This document shows positions 7,452 to 15,560 of a DNA stretch of 64,000 bases, piece by piece; positions within the stretch are counted from its first letter, which is position 1; each line of letters opens with the position of its first letter. The DNA lies in contig JAGAKN010000022.1 of assembly GCA_017625565.1 (NCBI GenBank), positions 1 through 64,000 of the forward strand. The letters are read 5' to 3'. The notes under the pieces were generated by a model. It made no database searches. It had not been told where the DNA came from and worked only from the letters and a program-made list of their open reading frames with translations. This DNA is from Clostridia bacterium. GTDB taxonomy: Bacteria; Bacillota; Clostridia; Christensenellales; Borkfalkiaceae. A program made the translations under genes and the position numbers.

Positions 7452-10430
7452 ATGGGATTGATTAAGTTTTTGATGAGTGGCGACGGAAGACGGAGTTTGA
7501 AAAAGCTCAATAAGATGGCGGACCAAGTCGAAGCGTTGGAAGAAAAGTATAAAGCGATGGACGACGAAACGCTGAAAGCGCAAACGGGAATTTTGAAAGG
7601 ACGTTTGGCGAACGGCGAAACGCTCGACGATATCTTATACGACGCGTTTGCGGCACTCCGTGAAGCGGCTAGCCGTGTTTTGAATATGCGTCATTTCCGC
7701 GTGCAAATTATCGGCGGTATTTGTTTGCATCAAGGGCGTATTGCCGAAATGCGTACGGGGGAAGGGAAAACGCTCGTTTCCACGTTGCCTGCGTACTTGA
7801 ACGCTTTAACCGGCAAGAGCGTGCATATCGTGACGGTCAACGATTATCTTGCAAAGCGTGACGCAGAATGGATGGGGAAAGTGCATAAATTTATGGGCTT
7901 GACCGTCGGCGTCGTCGTACCGGGTATGAATGACGACGAAAAACGCGCGGCGTATAAGTGTGATATCGTATACGGCACGAACAACGAATTTGGATTCGAT
8001 TATCTCCGCGATAACTTAAAGACGGATTTGACGAAGATGGTACAACGCGATTTGACGTTTGCAATCGTCGACGAAGTCGACTCCATTTTAATCGACGAAG
8101 CGAGAACGCCGTTGATTATTTCGGGCAAGGGCGAAAAATCTTCCGATTTGTACGTGCAAGTTGACAAACTTGTACGCACGTTCTCGGGCGGATTTGACGA
8201 CGAATTAAAGGAAGCGGAAGACTCCGCTTTGCAAGCATTGCGTGAAGAAAAGAAGAAAGGCAAGAAAGCGAAGAAAGTTGTGGTGGAAGACGACGAAGAC
8301 GATTACGTCGATTACACCAAGATGACTTTGGAAGAACAAGCCAACTACGAAGCGGAACTTGCGGAAAAACGCGCGGCGGCGCTTGCAGCTGCGCCCGAAG
8401 GCAAACGCTCGTTGGCGGCGCAAAAGGATTGGGATTATATTATCAACCGTAAGGATAAGACGGTAGAACTCACGGATAGTGGTGCGAGAAAAGCGGAAAA
8501 ATTCTTCCGTATCGACAACATTGCGGAAATCGAGCACGCGGATTTGAACCATCATATTCAACAGGCGTTGAAAGCGCATAAACTTTTCAAGTTGGATGAA
8601 GATTATATCGTCAGCGACGGCGAAGTCGTAATCGTTGACGAATTCACGGGGCGTTTGATGATTGGGCGTCGGTATTCAGACGGGTTGCACCAAGCGATCG
8701 AAGCGAAAGAAGGCGTGGAAGTCCGTAGCGAAAATAAGACGTACGCGACGATTACCTTCCAAAATTATTTCCGCTTGTATTCTAAACTCTCGGGGATGAC
8801 GGGTACGGCGAAAACGGAAGAAGCGGAATTCCGTACCATTTATTCCTTGGACGTAGTGGAAATCCCGACGAATCGTCCTGTGAAACGTGTGGACTTGCCC
8901 GATTTGGTATATTCGACGGTAGACGGCAAAAAGCGCGCGATCGTGAACGAGATTATGCAACGCCACGAAAGCGGACAACCGATCCTTGTCGGTACGTCGT
9001 CGGTAGACAAGTCCGAAGAAATTTCACGGCTCTTGAAGCGCAACGGCGTAAAGCATAATATTTTGAACGCGAAAAACCACGAACGCGAAGCGGAAATCGT
9101 TGCGCAAGCAGGTCGGCTCGGCGCGGTGACCATTTCCACGAACATGGCTGGGCGTGGTACGGACATTTTGCTCGGTGGGAATCCCGAGTATTTGGCGAAA
9201 AAGCGCTTGCGCGAAGAAGGCGCGGAAAAAGAAGATATCGAACTTGCGACAAGTATGTACTTGACGGAAGTGAGCGACGAGATCCTTGCGTTGCGCGAAA
9301 GATACAAGAAAGTTTACGCGCATTACAAGAAAGAAACGGACGAAGAAAAGGAAAAAGTAATCGCGGCAGGCGGTTTGTGTATTATCGGTACGGAACGGCA
9401 CGAATCCCGTCGTATCGACAACCAGCTCCGCGGTCGTTCTGGGCGTCAAGGGGATATCGGTATGTCGGAATTCTTCCTGTCTTTGGAAGACGATCTCGTT
9501 ATGCGCTTTGGCGGAGAAAGAATGAAAGCGTTGTACGCCTTCTTTAAAATCGACGAAGATACTTGCTTGCAATCGAGAATGTTATCGCGCGGGATTGAAA
9601 ATGCGCAAAAGAATATCGAAGGTAGAAACTTCGGTATCCGTAAAAACGTCTTGCAATACGACGACGTTATGAACAAACAACGTATGGTTATGTACGAAGA
9701 ACGTATGAACGTTTTACGTGGCGCAAACGTACACGAACAAGTCTTGAAGTATATCCCCGATTACGTTGCGGACACGATCTCTTCCGCGGTAAATATCGAA
9801 GATATGCCCGAACTTTGGAATGAAGAAGAACTCAATAAGGCTTTGGAAGCGAAAGTATTGCCCGAAGGTACGAATTACGTCACGCGCGAACGGTTGATGA
9901 AGTGGGATTACGAAACGGCACTGCGAAAAATTAGCAAAAAAGTAGAAAAAGAATACGAAAAGAAGATTGAAGAACTCAAAGAAGCGGGTGTGGATTTCCA
10001 TAATATCGAAAGAAGAGTATTGTTGATGACGGTTGATAGAAACTGGATCGACCATATCGACGCAATGGATCAACTCCGTAAAGGGATTAGCTTGCGCGCG
10101 TACGGGCAAGTCGATCCGATCATCTCGTACAAGAAAGAAGGTTTCGATATGTACGAAGAAATGACGCAACGCATTCAACGTACAACGATTAGCGTACTTT
10201 TGAAAGTCAAAGTAGAAGTGCGTCCTGCACCGATGCAACAACCGATCAACGTTGTACGCACCGCGCCCGTGCAACCTACGAATGCTACGCCTGCGCAAGC
10301 AGGGCAATCCGCGACGAAACCTGCAACGCCGTTGCGTGTATTCCGTCGTCAAATGCCGGAGCCGTTGTCGAATATGTCGTCCTTTAAAGCGCAACAAAAA
10401 CCCAACGAAAACAAAGACGGCAACAAGTAA
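7452..10430 (+). CDS. secA: Preprotein translocase ATPase SecA
   Basis: SecA is the motor that drives proteins through the SecYEG channel. The 992-residue protein has the Walker A MRTGEGKT (about 99), the DEVD box (about 205) and the second-domain motif GTERHESRRIDNQLRGR (about 646). Two features are unusual. An insert of about 80 residues, rich in Lys and then Asp/Glu (KKKGKKAKK, EDDEDDY), interrupts the preprotein cross-linking domain at about 243-322. The C terminus is a Gln/Pro/Ala-rich tail without the usual cysteine-rich zinc motif that binds SecB or ribosomes. prfB follows 15 bp later, as is common. Confidence 0.97.
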   Translation: MGLIKFLMSGDGRRSLKKLNKMADQVEALEEKYKAMDDETLKAQTGILKGRLANGETLDDILYDAFAALREAASRVLNMRHFRVQIIGGICLHQGRIAEMRTGEGKTLVSTLPAYLNALTGKSVHIVTVNDYLAKRDAEWMGKVHKFMGLTVGVVVPGMNDDEKRAAYKCDIVYGTNNEFGFDYLRDNLKTDLTKMVQRDLTFAIVDEVDSILIDEARTPLIISGKGEKSSDLYVQVDKLVRTFSGGFDDELKEAEDSALQALREEKKKGKKAKKVVVEDDEDDYVDYTKMTLEEQANYEAELAEKRAAALAAAPEGKRSLAAQKDWDYIINRKDKTVELTDSGARKAEKFFRIDNIAEIEHADLNHHIQQALKAHKLFKLDEDYIVSDGEVVIVDEFTGRLMIGRRYSDGLHQAIEAKEGVEVRSENKTYATITFQNYFRLYSKLSGMTGTAKTEEAEFRTIYSLDVVEIPTNRPVKRVDLPDLVYSTVDGKKRAIVNEIMQRHESGQPILVGTSSVDKSEEISRLLKRNGVKHNILNAKNHEREAEIVAQAGRLGAVTISTNMAGRGTDILLGGNPEYLAKKRLREEGAEKEDIELATSMYLTEVSDEILALRERYKKVYAHYKKETDEEKEKVIAAGGLCIIGTERHESRRIDNQLRGRSGRQGDIGMSEFFLSLEDDLVMRFGGERMKALYAFFKIDEDTCLQSRMLSRGIENAQKNIEGRNFGIRKNVLQYDDVMNKQRMVMYEERMNVLRGANVHEQVLKYIPDYVADTISSAVNIEDMPELWNEEELNKALEAKVLPEGTNYVTRERLMKWDYETALRKISKKVEKEYEKKIEELKEAGVDFHNIERRVLLMTVDRNWIDHIDAMDQLRKGISLRAYGQVDPIISYKKEGFDMYEEMTQRIQRTTISVLLKVKVEVRPAPMQQPINVVRTAPVQPTNATPAQAGQSATKPATPLRVFRRQMPEPLSNMSSFKAQQKPNENKDGNK

Positions 10431-10445
10431 GTAAAAGGAAGATCT

Positions 10446-11543
10446 ATGTTTAAAGCAGACGATTACAGATTGAAAATTCAAGCCTTACGGGGCACTTTGC
10501 AAGAAGCGGAATACGCGCTGGATATCGAGCATTTGCGCCCCCGCTTTGCGGAACTTGAAAAGGAACAAGAAAGCCCTGACGTTTGGCAGGATTTGGAGCG
10601 TTCTACGAAAATCGGTAGAGAGTTATCCAGTATCCGAAATAAAATCGAAGCTTATGAAAAGGGAGCGACGGCACTTTCGGATGCGAGCGACGTCATTGAT
10701 TTAATCGAAGAAACGGAAGACGAAAGTTTGATTGCGGAACTCGACCAAATGTTGGCGACGGCGGAAAAGGATATTGAAGATATGCGCATTCGCGCGATTT
10801 TGAAAGGTCCATACGACAACCATAACGCGATGTTAACGTTGCACGCAGGCGCAGGTGGTACGGAAGCTTGCGATTGGTGTCAAATGTTATACCGTATGTA
10901 TTGCCGTTATTGCGAAAAGATGGGCTTTAAGGTCTACGAATTGGACCGCGAAGCCGGGGACGGCGCAGGGTTTAAAAGTGTGGATTTCCGTGTCGAAGGC
11001 GAAAACGCGTACGGGTATTTAAAAGCGGAAATGGGCGTACACCGTTTGGTGCGGATCTCTCCGTTCGACGCGAACAAACGTCGTCAAACGTCCTTCTGTT
11101 CTTTGGAAGTTATGCCCGAAGTAGAAGACGACAACGAAGTGGAAATCAACGACGACGATATCCGTATCGATATTTACCACTCTGGTGGGGCAGGTGGTCA
11201 AAACGTCAACAAGGTTGCGTCCGCCGTGCGGATTACGCACTTCCCGACGGGGATTGTCGTACAATGCCAAAACGAGCGTTCGCAACTCCAAAACAAAGCG
11301 ATGTGCTTTAGTATGCTCCGTTCTAAGCTCTTGGAAAAGAAGATTGAACAACGGCAAGCGGAAGCGCAAGCGATGAAAGGGGACGTGAAAAAGATTGAGT
11401 GGGGCGCGCAAATCCGATCCTACGTATTCTGTCCGTACACGATGGCGAAAGACCACCGTACGGGGTACGAAAAAGGGGATATTCAGGCGGTTATGGACGG
11501 GGAAATCCACGGTTTCGTAATTGATTATTTGAAAAAAGCGTGA
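10446..11543 (+). CDS. prfB: Peptide chain release factor 2
   Basis: RF2 recognises UAA and UGA stop codons and releases the peptide. The 365-residue protein has the SPF recognition tripeptide (about 203-205, in RISPFDANKRR) and the catalytic GGQ (about 248-250, in GGAGGQNVNK). The gene is read in one continuous frame from an ATG with an AAGGAAG ribosome site. The programmed +1 frameshift at an early UGA, present in many bacterial prfB genes, is absent, so RF2 autoregulation by that route is not available here. It is co-transcribed with secA. Confidence 0.96.
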   Translation: MFKADDYRLKIQALRGTLQEAEYALDIEHLRPRFAELEKEQESPDVWQDLERSTKIGRELSSIRNKIEAYEKGATALSDASDVIDLIEETEDESLIAELDQMLATAEKDIEDMRIRAILKGPYDNHNAMLTLHAGAGGTEACDWCQMLYRMYCRYCEKMGFKVYELDREAGDGAGFKSVDFRVEGENAYGYLKAEMGVHRLVRISPFDANKRRQTSFCSLEVMPEVEDDNEVEINDDDIRIDIYHSGGAGGQNVNKVASAVRITHFPTGIVVQCQNERSQLQNKAMCFSMLRSKLLEKKIEQRQAEAQAMKGDVKKIEWGAQIRSYVFCPYTMAKDHRTGYEKGDIQAVMDGEIHGFVIDYLKKA

Positions 11544-11548
11544 CAGCG

Positions 11549-11577
11549 TAAAAAACGGCGCAACGCGTCGTTTTTTT
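11549..11577 (+). terminator. Terminator after prfB
   Basis: ACGGCGC (11555-11561) pairs with GCGTCGT (11565-11571), including one G-T pair, flanked by A and T runs. It separates secA-prfB from tsaD. Confidence 0.75.
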
Positions 11578-11593
11578 AGATGAAAGGAAGAGT

Positions 11594-12661
11594 ATGGCGT
11601 ATTACGTAAAACCCGATTTACAAAAAAAAGAACCGATTATTTTGGGGATTGAATCGTCCTGCGACGAAACGGCAGCGGCGGTCATTCGGGGTAGAATGAT
11701 TTTATCCGACGAGATTGCGTCGTCGGCGAACATTCAGGCAAAGTTCGGTGGAGTTGTGCCTGAAATCGCTTCGCGCGCGCATACGGATTATATTGCGGAC
11801 GTGGTGGAGCGAGCGATTGAAAAAGCAGGGATTACGTACGCGGATATCGACGCCGTAGCCGTCACGTACGGTGCAGGGCTTTTGGGGGCGTTGCTCGTGG
11901 GCGTATCCTTTGCCAAGGCGTTGGCGTACGCTCTGAAAAAACCGTTGATTGCGGTAAACCATATCCGCGGACATTTGGCGGCGGCGTATTTGGACGAACC
12001 GACTTTGAAACCGCCGTTCGTGACCTTGCTCGCAAGCGGTGGGCATACGGCGGTGTTGTACGCGAAAACGGAAGCGGAATTTGAAATACTCGGCGCGACG
12101 TTAGACGACGCCGCGGGCGAAGCCTTTGATAAAGTGGCTCGGGTGTTGGGGTTGTCTTATCCGGGCGGACCGCATATTGAAAACTGCGCCAGGGACGGGA
12201 AACCCGTCGTTCCGATGCCGAAGATGTTGAAAGGTGGCGGTGGCTATAATTTCTCGTACAGCGGTTTAAAGACGGCGGTGATTAATTACTGTCATACGAA
12301 AGAACAAAAAAACGAGAAGTATTCCAAAGCGGACGTAGCGTCGTCGTTCCAGGCGGCGGCGGTGGACGTGTTGGTGGAAAAGACGGTTTCGGCGGCGCTT
12401 GAAAAGGGCGTCGATACGGTGACGGCAGGGGGCGGAGTTGTGGCAAACGGCTACCTTCGAGAAAGCTTACAAAAAGCTTGCGACGGCAAAGGGTTAAAGC
12501 TCGTTTTGCCTGAAAGAAGATATTGCACGGACAATGCGGCAATGATCGCCGCGGAAGGATTGGTGCAATTCCGTTTGGGAAATTTTGCAGATATGGCATT
12601 GACGGCAAAGGCGTCGATCCCGTTGTCGGCTACGCTTAGAACGGTACAAAACCAAAAATAA
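11594..12661 (+). CDS. tsaD: tRNA t6A threonylcarbamoyltransferase TsaD
   Basis: TsaD transfers threonylcarbamoyl to A37 of ANN-decoding tRNAs, working with TsaB and TsaE. The 355-residue protein has the ASKHA-fold start LGIESSCDETAAAV, the metal-binding HIRGH motif (about 123-127), ASGGHTAVL and the GGPHIENCARDGKP segment. An AAGGAAG ribosome site precedes the ATG. A metal exporter gene follows 9 bp later in the same direction. The other t6A genes are not in the window. Confidence 0.96.
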   Translation: MAYYVKPDLQKKEPIILGIESSCDETAAAVIRGRMILSDEIASSANIQAKFGGVVPEIASRAHTDYIADVVERAIEKAGITYADIDAVAVTYGAGLLGALLVGVSFAKALAYALKKPLIAVNHIRGHLAAAYLDEPTLKPPFVTLLASGGHTAVLYAKTEAEFEILGATLDDAAGEAFDKVARVLGLSYPGGPHIENCARDGKPVVPMPKMLKGGGGYNFSYSGLKTAVINYCHTKEQKNEKYSKADVASSFQAAAVDVLVEKTVSAALEKGVDTVTAGGGVVANGYLRESLQKACDGKGLKLVLPERRYCTDNAAMIAAEGLVQFRLGNFADMALTAKASIPLSATLRTVQNQK

Positions 12662-12670
12662 AAGGTACGT

Positions 12671-13612
12671 ATGGAACATTTCTTGGAGATTTTAATACAC
12701 GCGTTAAAAGATACGGGCCCGATTGTACCGTGGATTTTGGTGTTTTACGTCGTGCTACAACTTGTGGAATGTAAGGTGGATTTGCAAAAATCCACGCGTT
12801 TTACAGGCAAGATGGGGCCTGTAATCGGCTCGGCTACGGGGCTAATTCCACAATGCGGATTTTCCGTAATGGCGGCGAAATTGTTCGAGCGGAAGTATAT
12901 CACGCTCGGTACGTTATTCGCGATCTTTTTCGCGACTAGCGACGAAGCGTTTATCATTATGCTCTCGTCGGGTGACGGAGCAACTTGGGTATTGCCGATG
13001 CTGGCGGTGAAGGTCGGGATCGGGATTGCGGTCGGCTATGCAGTCGACGGCGTGTTGCGTTTGTTCGGGCATAGGCAGGCGTGCGTGGAAATTCCGCAGA
13101 CGGCTACGGGCACGCCAACGACGACCAAGGAAATCTTTATGCAAGCCTATTTGGACGATCGTAGTATAGAAGCAAACTGTTCTTGTGGGCGCGCGCACGC
13201 TACGGGCGGAACGTTTTCGAAATACGTCGTTTATCCGTTATTGCATGCTTTACAAGTCGCGTTGTTTATTTTTCTCGTGAACTTTGCATTGACAGCGATT
13301 ATCCACTCCGTCGGTGAAGAGAAGTTTATCGGGTTTATGAACCGCAACCGTTTTTTGCAACCGTTTATCGGTTGCGTGATCGGGCTCATTCCCAACTGCG
13401 CGTCGAGCGTGGTATTGACGGAAGCCTTTTTAAGCGGAGCGATCACGTTCGGGACGTGCGTGGCAGGGCTTTGCGCGAATGCAGGCATGGGATTTGTCGT
13501 GCTATTGAAAAACGTTAGACAATGGAAACGAAACGCATGGATGATTGCATTTTCCTATTTCGTTTCGGTGGCGATCGGGGTAGTATTGAATATTTTTCCG
13601 ATTATGGTATAG
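12671..13612 (+). CDS. Ten-TM putative manganese/heavy-metal exporter
   Basis: The 313-residue membrane protein has about ten predicted helices in two homologous halves. Each half carries the same signature: GLIPQCGFS (about 57-65) and GLIPNCASS (about 239-247). This matches the ArsP_2/DUF2899 family, annotated as putative manganese or heavy-metal transporters. The loop between halves (about 135-185) holds several Cys and His, including CSCGRAH, a plausible metal-binding site. It lies 9 bp after tsaD, so the two are probably co-transcribed; no functional link is known. The transported ion is not settled by sequence. Confidence 0.75.
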   Translation: MEHFLEILIHALKDTGPIVPWILVFYVVLQLVECKVDLQKSTRFTGKMGPVIGSATGLIPQCGFSVMAAKLFERKYITLGTLFAIFFATSDEAFIIMLSSGDGATWVLPMLAVKVGIGIAVGYAVDGVLRLFGHRQACVEIPQTATGTPTTTKEIFMQAYLDDRSIEANCSCGRAHATGGTFSKYVVYPLLHALQVALFIFLVNFALTAIIHSVGEEKFIGFMNRNRFLQPFIGCVIGLIPNCASSVVLTEAFLSGAITFGTCVAGLCANAGMGFVVLLKNVRQWKRNAWMIAFSYFVSVAIGVVLNIFPIMV

Positions 13613-13615
13613 AGA

Positions 13616-13649
13616 AAAACCGCCCGAGCTGTTTAAAAGGGCGGGTTTT
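13616..13649 (+). terminator. Terminator after metal exporter
   Basis: CCGCCC (13620-13625) pairs with GGGCGG (13639-13644), with A run before and T run after. It isolates the sigma operon from tsaD and the exporter. Confidence 0.75.
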
Positions 13650-13695
13650 GTATTATAAAAGAAATAGAAGATTGTCTTTAGCAAGGAGAAAGAAG

Positions 13696-14004
13696 ATGGA
13701 AGAAGTAAAAGTAGCGGGGTTTTCCGCAGGGAATTTATCGGTTGTGTTATCGGGGGATATCGATTTAGGGAACGCGGACGCGTTTTATCAAGCGGTTATG
13801 GACGGGTACAAGCAAACTCCCGGCAACGTCGTCTTTGATTGCCAAGCATTGAATTTTATCGATAGTACGACGTTGGGCACGTTTGTCAAAATTTTAAAAG
13901 CGGTGAAATCGGACGGGTATACGATGAAACTTTTGGGCTTGCAACCCAAAATCAAAAAACTGTTCGTGATCTGCTCGTTGGATTCGATTATGGAGATTGC
14001 GTAA
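13696..14004 (+). CDS. STAS anti-anti-sigma factor (RsbV/SpoIIAA-like)
   Basis: The 102-residue single STAS domain protein is of the RsbV/SpoIIAA type. In partner switching the unphosphorylated form binds the anti-sigma kinase and frees sigma. The phosphorylation segment is DSTTLG (56-61), with Ser57 where RsbV is phosphorylated; RsbV has DSTGLG, so one Gly is replaced by Thr. A strong AAGGAGAAAG just before 13696 fixes the start; a longer frame reaches into the preceding terminator and is rejected. First gene of a four-gene operon. Confidence 0.85.
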   Translation: MEEVKVAGFSAGNLSVVLSGDIDLGNADAFYQAVMDGYKQTPGNVVFDCQALNFIDSTTLGTFVKILKAVKSDGYTMKLLGLQPKIKKLFVICSLDSIMEIA

Positions 14005-14005
14005 A

Positions 14006-14359
14006 ATGGAAAAATTTTCAGTAGCATTGCCGTTGACGGGCGAATATTTAACCACGGTACGTTTGACGACGGGCGGACTTTGCGCGCTCGCCGGGTTTGA
14101 CGTGGACTCGACGGAAGATTTTAAGGTTTGCGTGACGGAGAGTTTGCTCATCTTAAAACGCAACGGCTATCTTTCCGCAACAATGGAATTTAGGGTTGGC
14201 GAAAGCTTGGCTTGTACGATTGAAGGCGCGGAAAAAGGCGGGGAAAAGGATCTTTCGATCGAGAACGAAATCTCTCGCGCGTTGCTTTCGGCGCTTCTTG
14301 GAGAAGTGGACTTTGAACAGGACGACGACGGCGTTTGGAAAATCAGTTTTGCAGGATAA
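14006..14359 (+). CDS. Degenerate RsbW/SpoIIAB-like protein
   Basis: The 117-residue protein aligns with the N-terminal part of RsbW/SpoIIAB anti-sigma kinases (LTGEYLTTVRLTTGGLCALAG, then EDFKVCVTESL). The ATP-binding N box, normally ExxxNAxxH, reads ESLLILKRNGY, and no glycine-rich G box is visible. It should therefore not bind ATP in the usual way. It could be an inactive partner that still binds sigma or the STAS protein. ATG 14006 is chosen, with GGAG 10 nt upstream; a TTG at 13997 is the alternative. It starts one base after the STAS stop. Confidence 0.65.
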   Translation: MEKFSVALPLTGEYLTTVRLTTGGLCALAGFDVDSTEDFKVCVTESLLILKRNGYLSATMEFRVGESLACTIEGAEKGGEKDLSIENEISRALLSALLGEVDFEQDDDGVWKISFAG

Positions 14360-14377
14360 GGAAACGGATAGGTTGCT

Positions 14378-15115
14378 ATGACGAACGAAGAAATGAACGA
14401 GCTGTTTCGGCTTTATAAACAAACGGGGGATATTGCCATCCGTAATCGGATTGCTGAGAAATATCTCTACATAGCCGATATTCTCGCCAAAAAATTCGTA
14501 GGGCGGGGCGTGGAGTACGACGATTTGAAACAAGTGGCGTCGTATGCGCTTTTGCGTGGAGTAGATCGCTTTAATCCCGATCTCGGTATGCAATTTACCA
14601 CCTTCATCACGCCGACGATTACAGGGGAGATTAAAAACTATTTCCGCGATAAATCACGGATGGTAAAACTCCCTAGACGGCTTGGAGAAATTAGCGCTAG
14701 CGTGCGGAATTTTTCCGCTGAATATGAAGCGGAATACGGCGAAAAACCCAGCGTAAAGAAAATTGCAGAGCAGTTGCATTTGACGGAAGAAGAAGCCGTG
14801 CGCGCGTTAGAAGTCGGCGGTACGTTGTCCTTGGACGGCATGGTAAGCGGTGCGGATGGAGAAACGGAAGGTTCTTTGTATTCCGTGCTCGCGGACGGGG
14901 AAGACAAGTACGAAGCGTTTGAAACCAAGGAAGCGTTGCGTTCAGCAATGCGCGATTTTTCGGAAACGGAAAAGGCGTTGATCCGCTATCGCTATGCAGA
15001 AGAGTTGTCCCAAAGCGAAACGGCGAAACGTTTGGGCGTTTCGCAAATGTTTGTTTCGCGTATGGAACGGAAACTGTTGCTGAAACTCAAAGAGAATTTG
15101 AAAAATTCGATATAA
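14378..15115 (+). CDS. SigF/SigB-type sigma-70 family factor
   Basis: The 245-residue alternative sigma factor has regions 2, 3 and 4. Region 2 includes the core-binding segment DDLKQVASYALLRGVDRF and the -10-binding FTTFITPTITGEIKNYFRDK. Region 3 holds GEKPSVKKIAEQLHLTEEEA. Region 4 has the helix-turn-helix LSQSETAKRLGVSQMFVSRMERK near the C terminus. The order STAS, RsbW-like, sigma matches spoIIA and the core of sigB operons. Nothing in the window distinguishes a sporulation factor from a stress factor. It is flanked on both sides by ATPase-type regulators. Confidence 0.85.
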   Translation: MTNEEMNELFRLYKQTGDIAIRNRIAEKYLYIADILAKKFVGRGVEYDDLKQVASYALLRGVDRFNPDLGMQFTTFITPTITGEIKNYFRDKSRMVKLPRRLGEISASVRNFSAEYEAEYGEKPSVKKIAEQLHLTEEEAVRALEVGGTLSLDGMVSGADGETEGSLYSVLADGEDKYEAFETKEALRSAMRDFSETEKALIRYRYAEELSQSETAKRLGVSQMFVSRMERKLLLKLKENLKNSI

Positions 15116-15128
15116 GGGGGAAAGGGCG

Positions 15129-15491
15129 ATGATTTTCGAGATAGAAAATTATAGGGCGCTCAAGAGCGCGATGGACGAATTTTGCACCTTTCTTCACGAG
15201 CAAAACGTGCATAGCGAGAGCGTGTTCGATTGCAAGCTGGTTGCGTACGAACTGCTTGGGAACGTTTTAAAACATTCTACGGGCGGGGCAAAACTGCTTG
15301 GGGAAATTTGCGACGGGTTTATCGAAATGCGAATTACAACGTCGAAAGGGTTTACTCCGCCGAAAGAAAGTGTTTGCGCGGAAGTGTACTCCGAACATGG
15401 CAGGGGGCTGTTTCTGGTTGATCAGTTATGCGCGCAAAAAGAAACGTCCGTAGACGGGACGTTGTTGTTGAAGATACGGATTAAGGAATAA
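15129..15491 (+). CDS. HATPase anti-sigma kinase (RsbW/SpoIIAB-like)
   Basis: The 120-residue protein has the GHKL ATPase fold used by anti-sigma kinases. The N box is YELLGNVLKHS (Asn about 44), and the glycine-rich lid EHGRGLFLVDQL lies at about 89-100. It has no sensor or membrane part. It lies 13 bp after the sigma gene behind a GGGGGAAAGG ribosome site, last in the operon. Its intact ATP site suggests that it, rather than the decayed copy upstream, phosphorylates the STAS protein and holds sigma. That division of labour is inference. Confidence 0.75.
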   Translation: MIFEIENYRALKSAMDEFCTFLHEQNVHSESVFDCKLVAYELLGNVLKHSTGGAKLLGEICDGFIEMRITTSKGFTPPKESVCAEVYSEHGRGLFLVDQLCAQKETSVDGTLLLKIRIKE

Positions 15492-15510
15492 AAAGGAATA
15501 AACGAAGTAA

Positions 15511-15547
15511 AAAACCGAGCCGATCAAGGAATGATCGGCTCGGTTTT
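15511..15547. terminator. Bidirectional terminator after sigma operon
   Basis: A 16-bp stem, with AAAACCGAGCCGATCA (15511-15526) against its complement at 15532-15547, serves both the sigma operon and the convergent membrane protein gene. Confidence 0.9.
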
Positions 15548-15560
15548 ATCGTGTTTACGA

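Noticed and set aside
10446..10560. Programmed frameshift in prfB
   Set aside because: The frame is continuous and no early in-frame TGA is present.
13522..13695. Upstream extension of the STAS protein
   Set aside because: It runs through the previous gene's end and a terminator; AAGGAGAAAG fixes the start at 13696.
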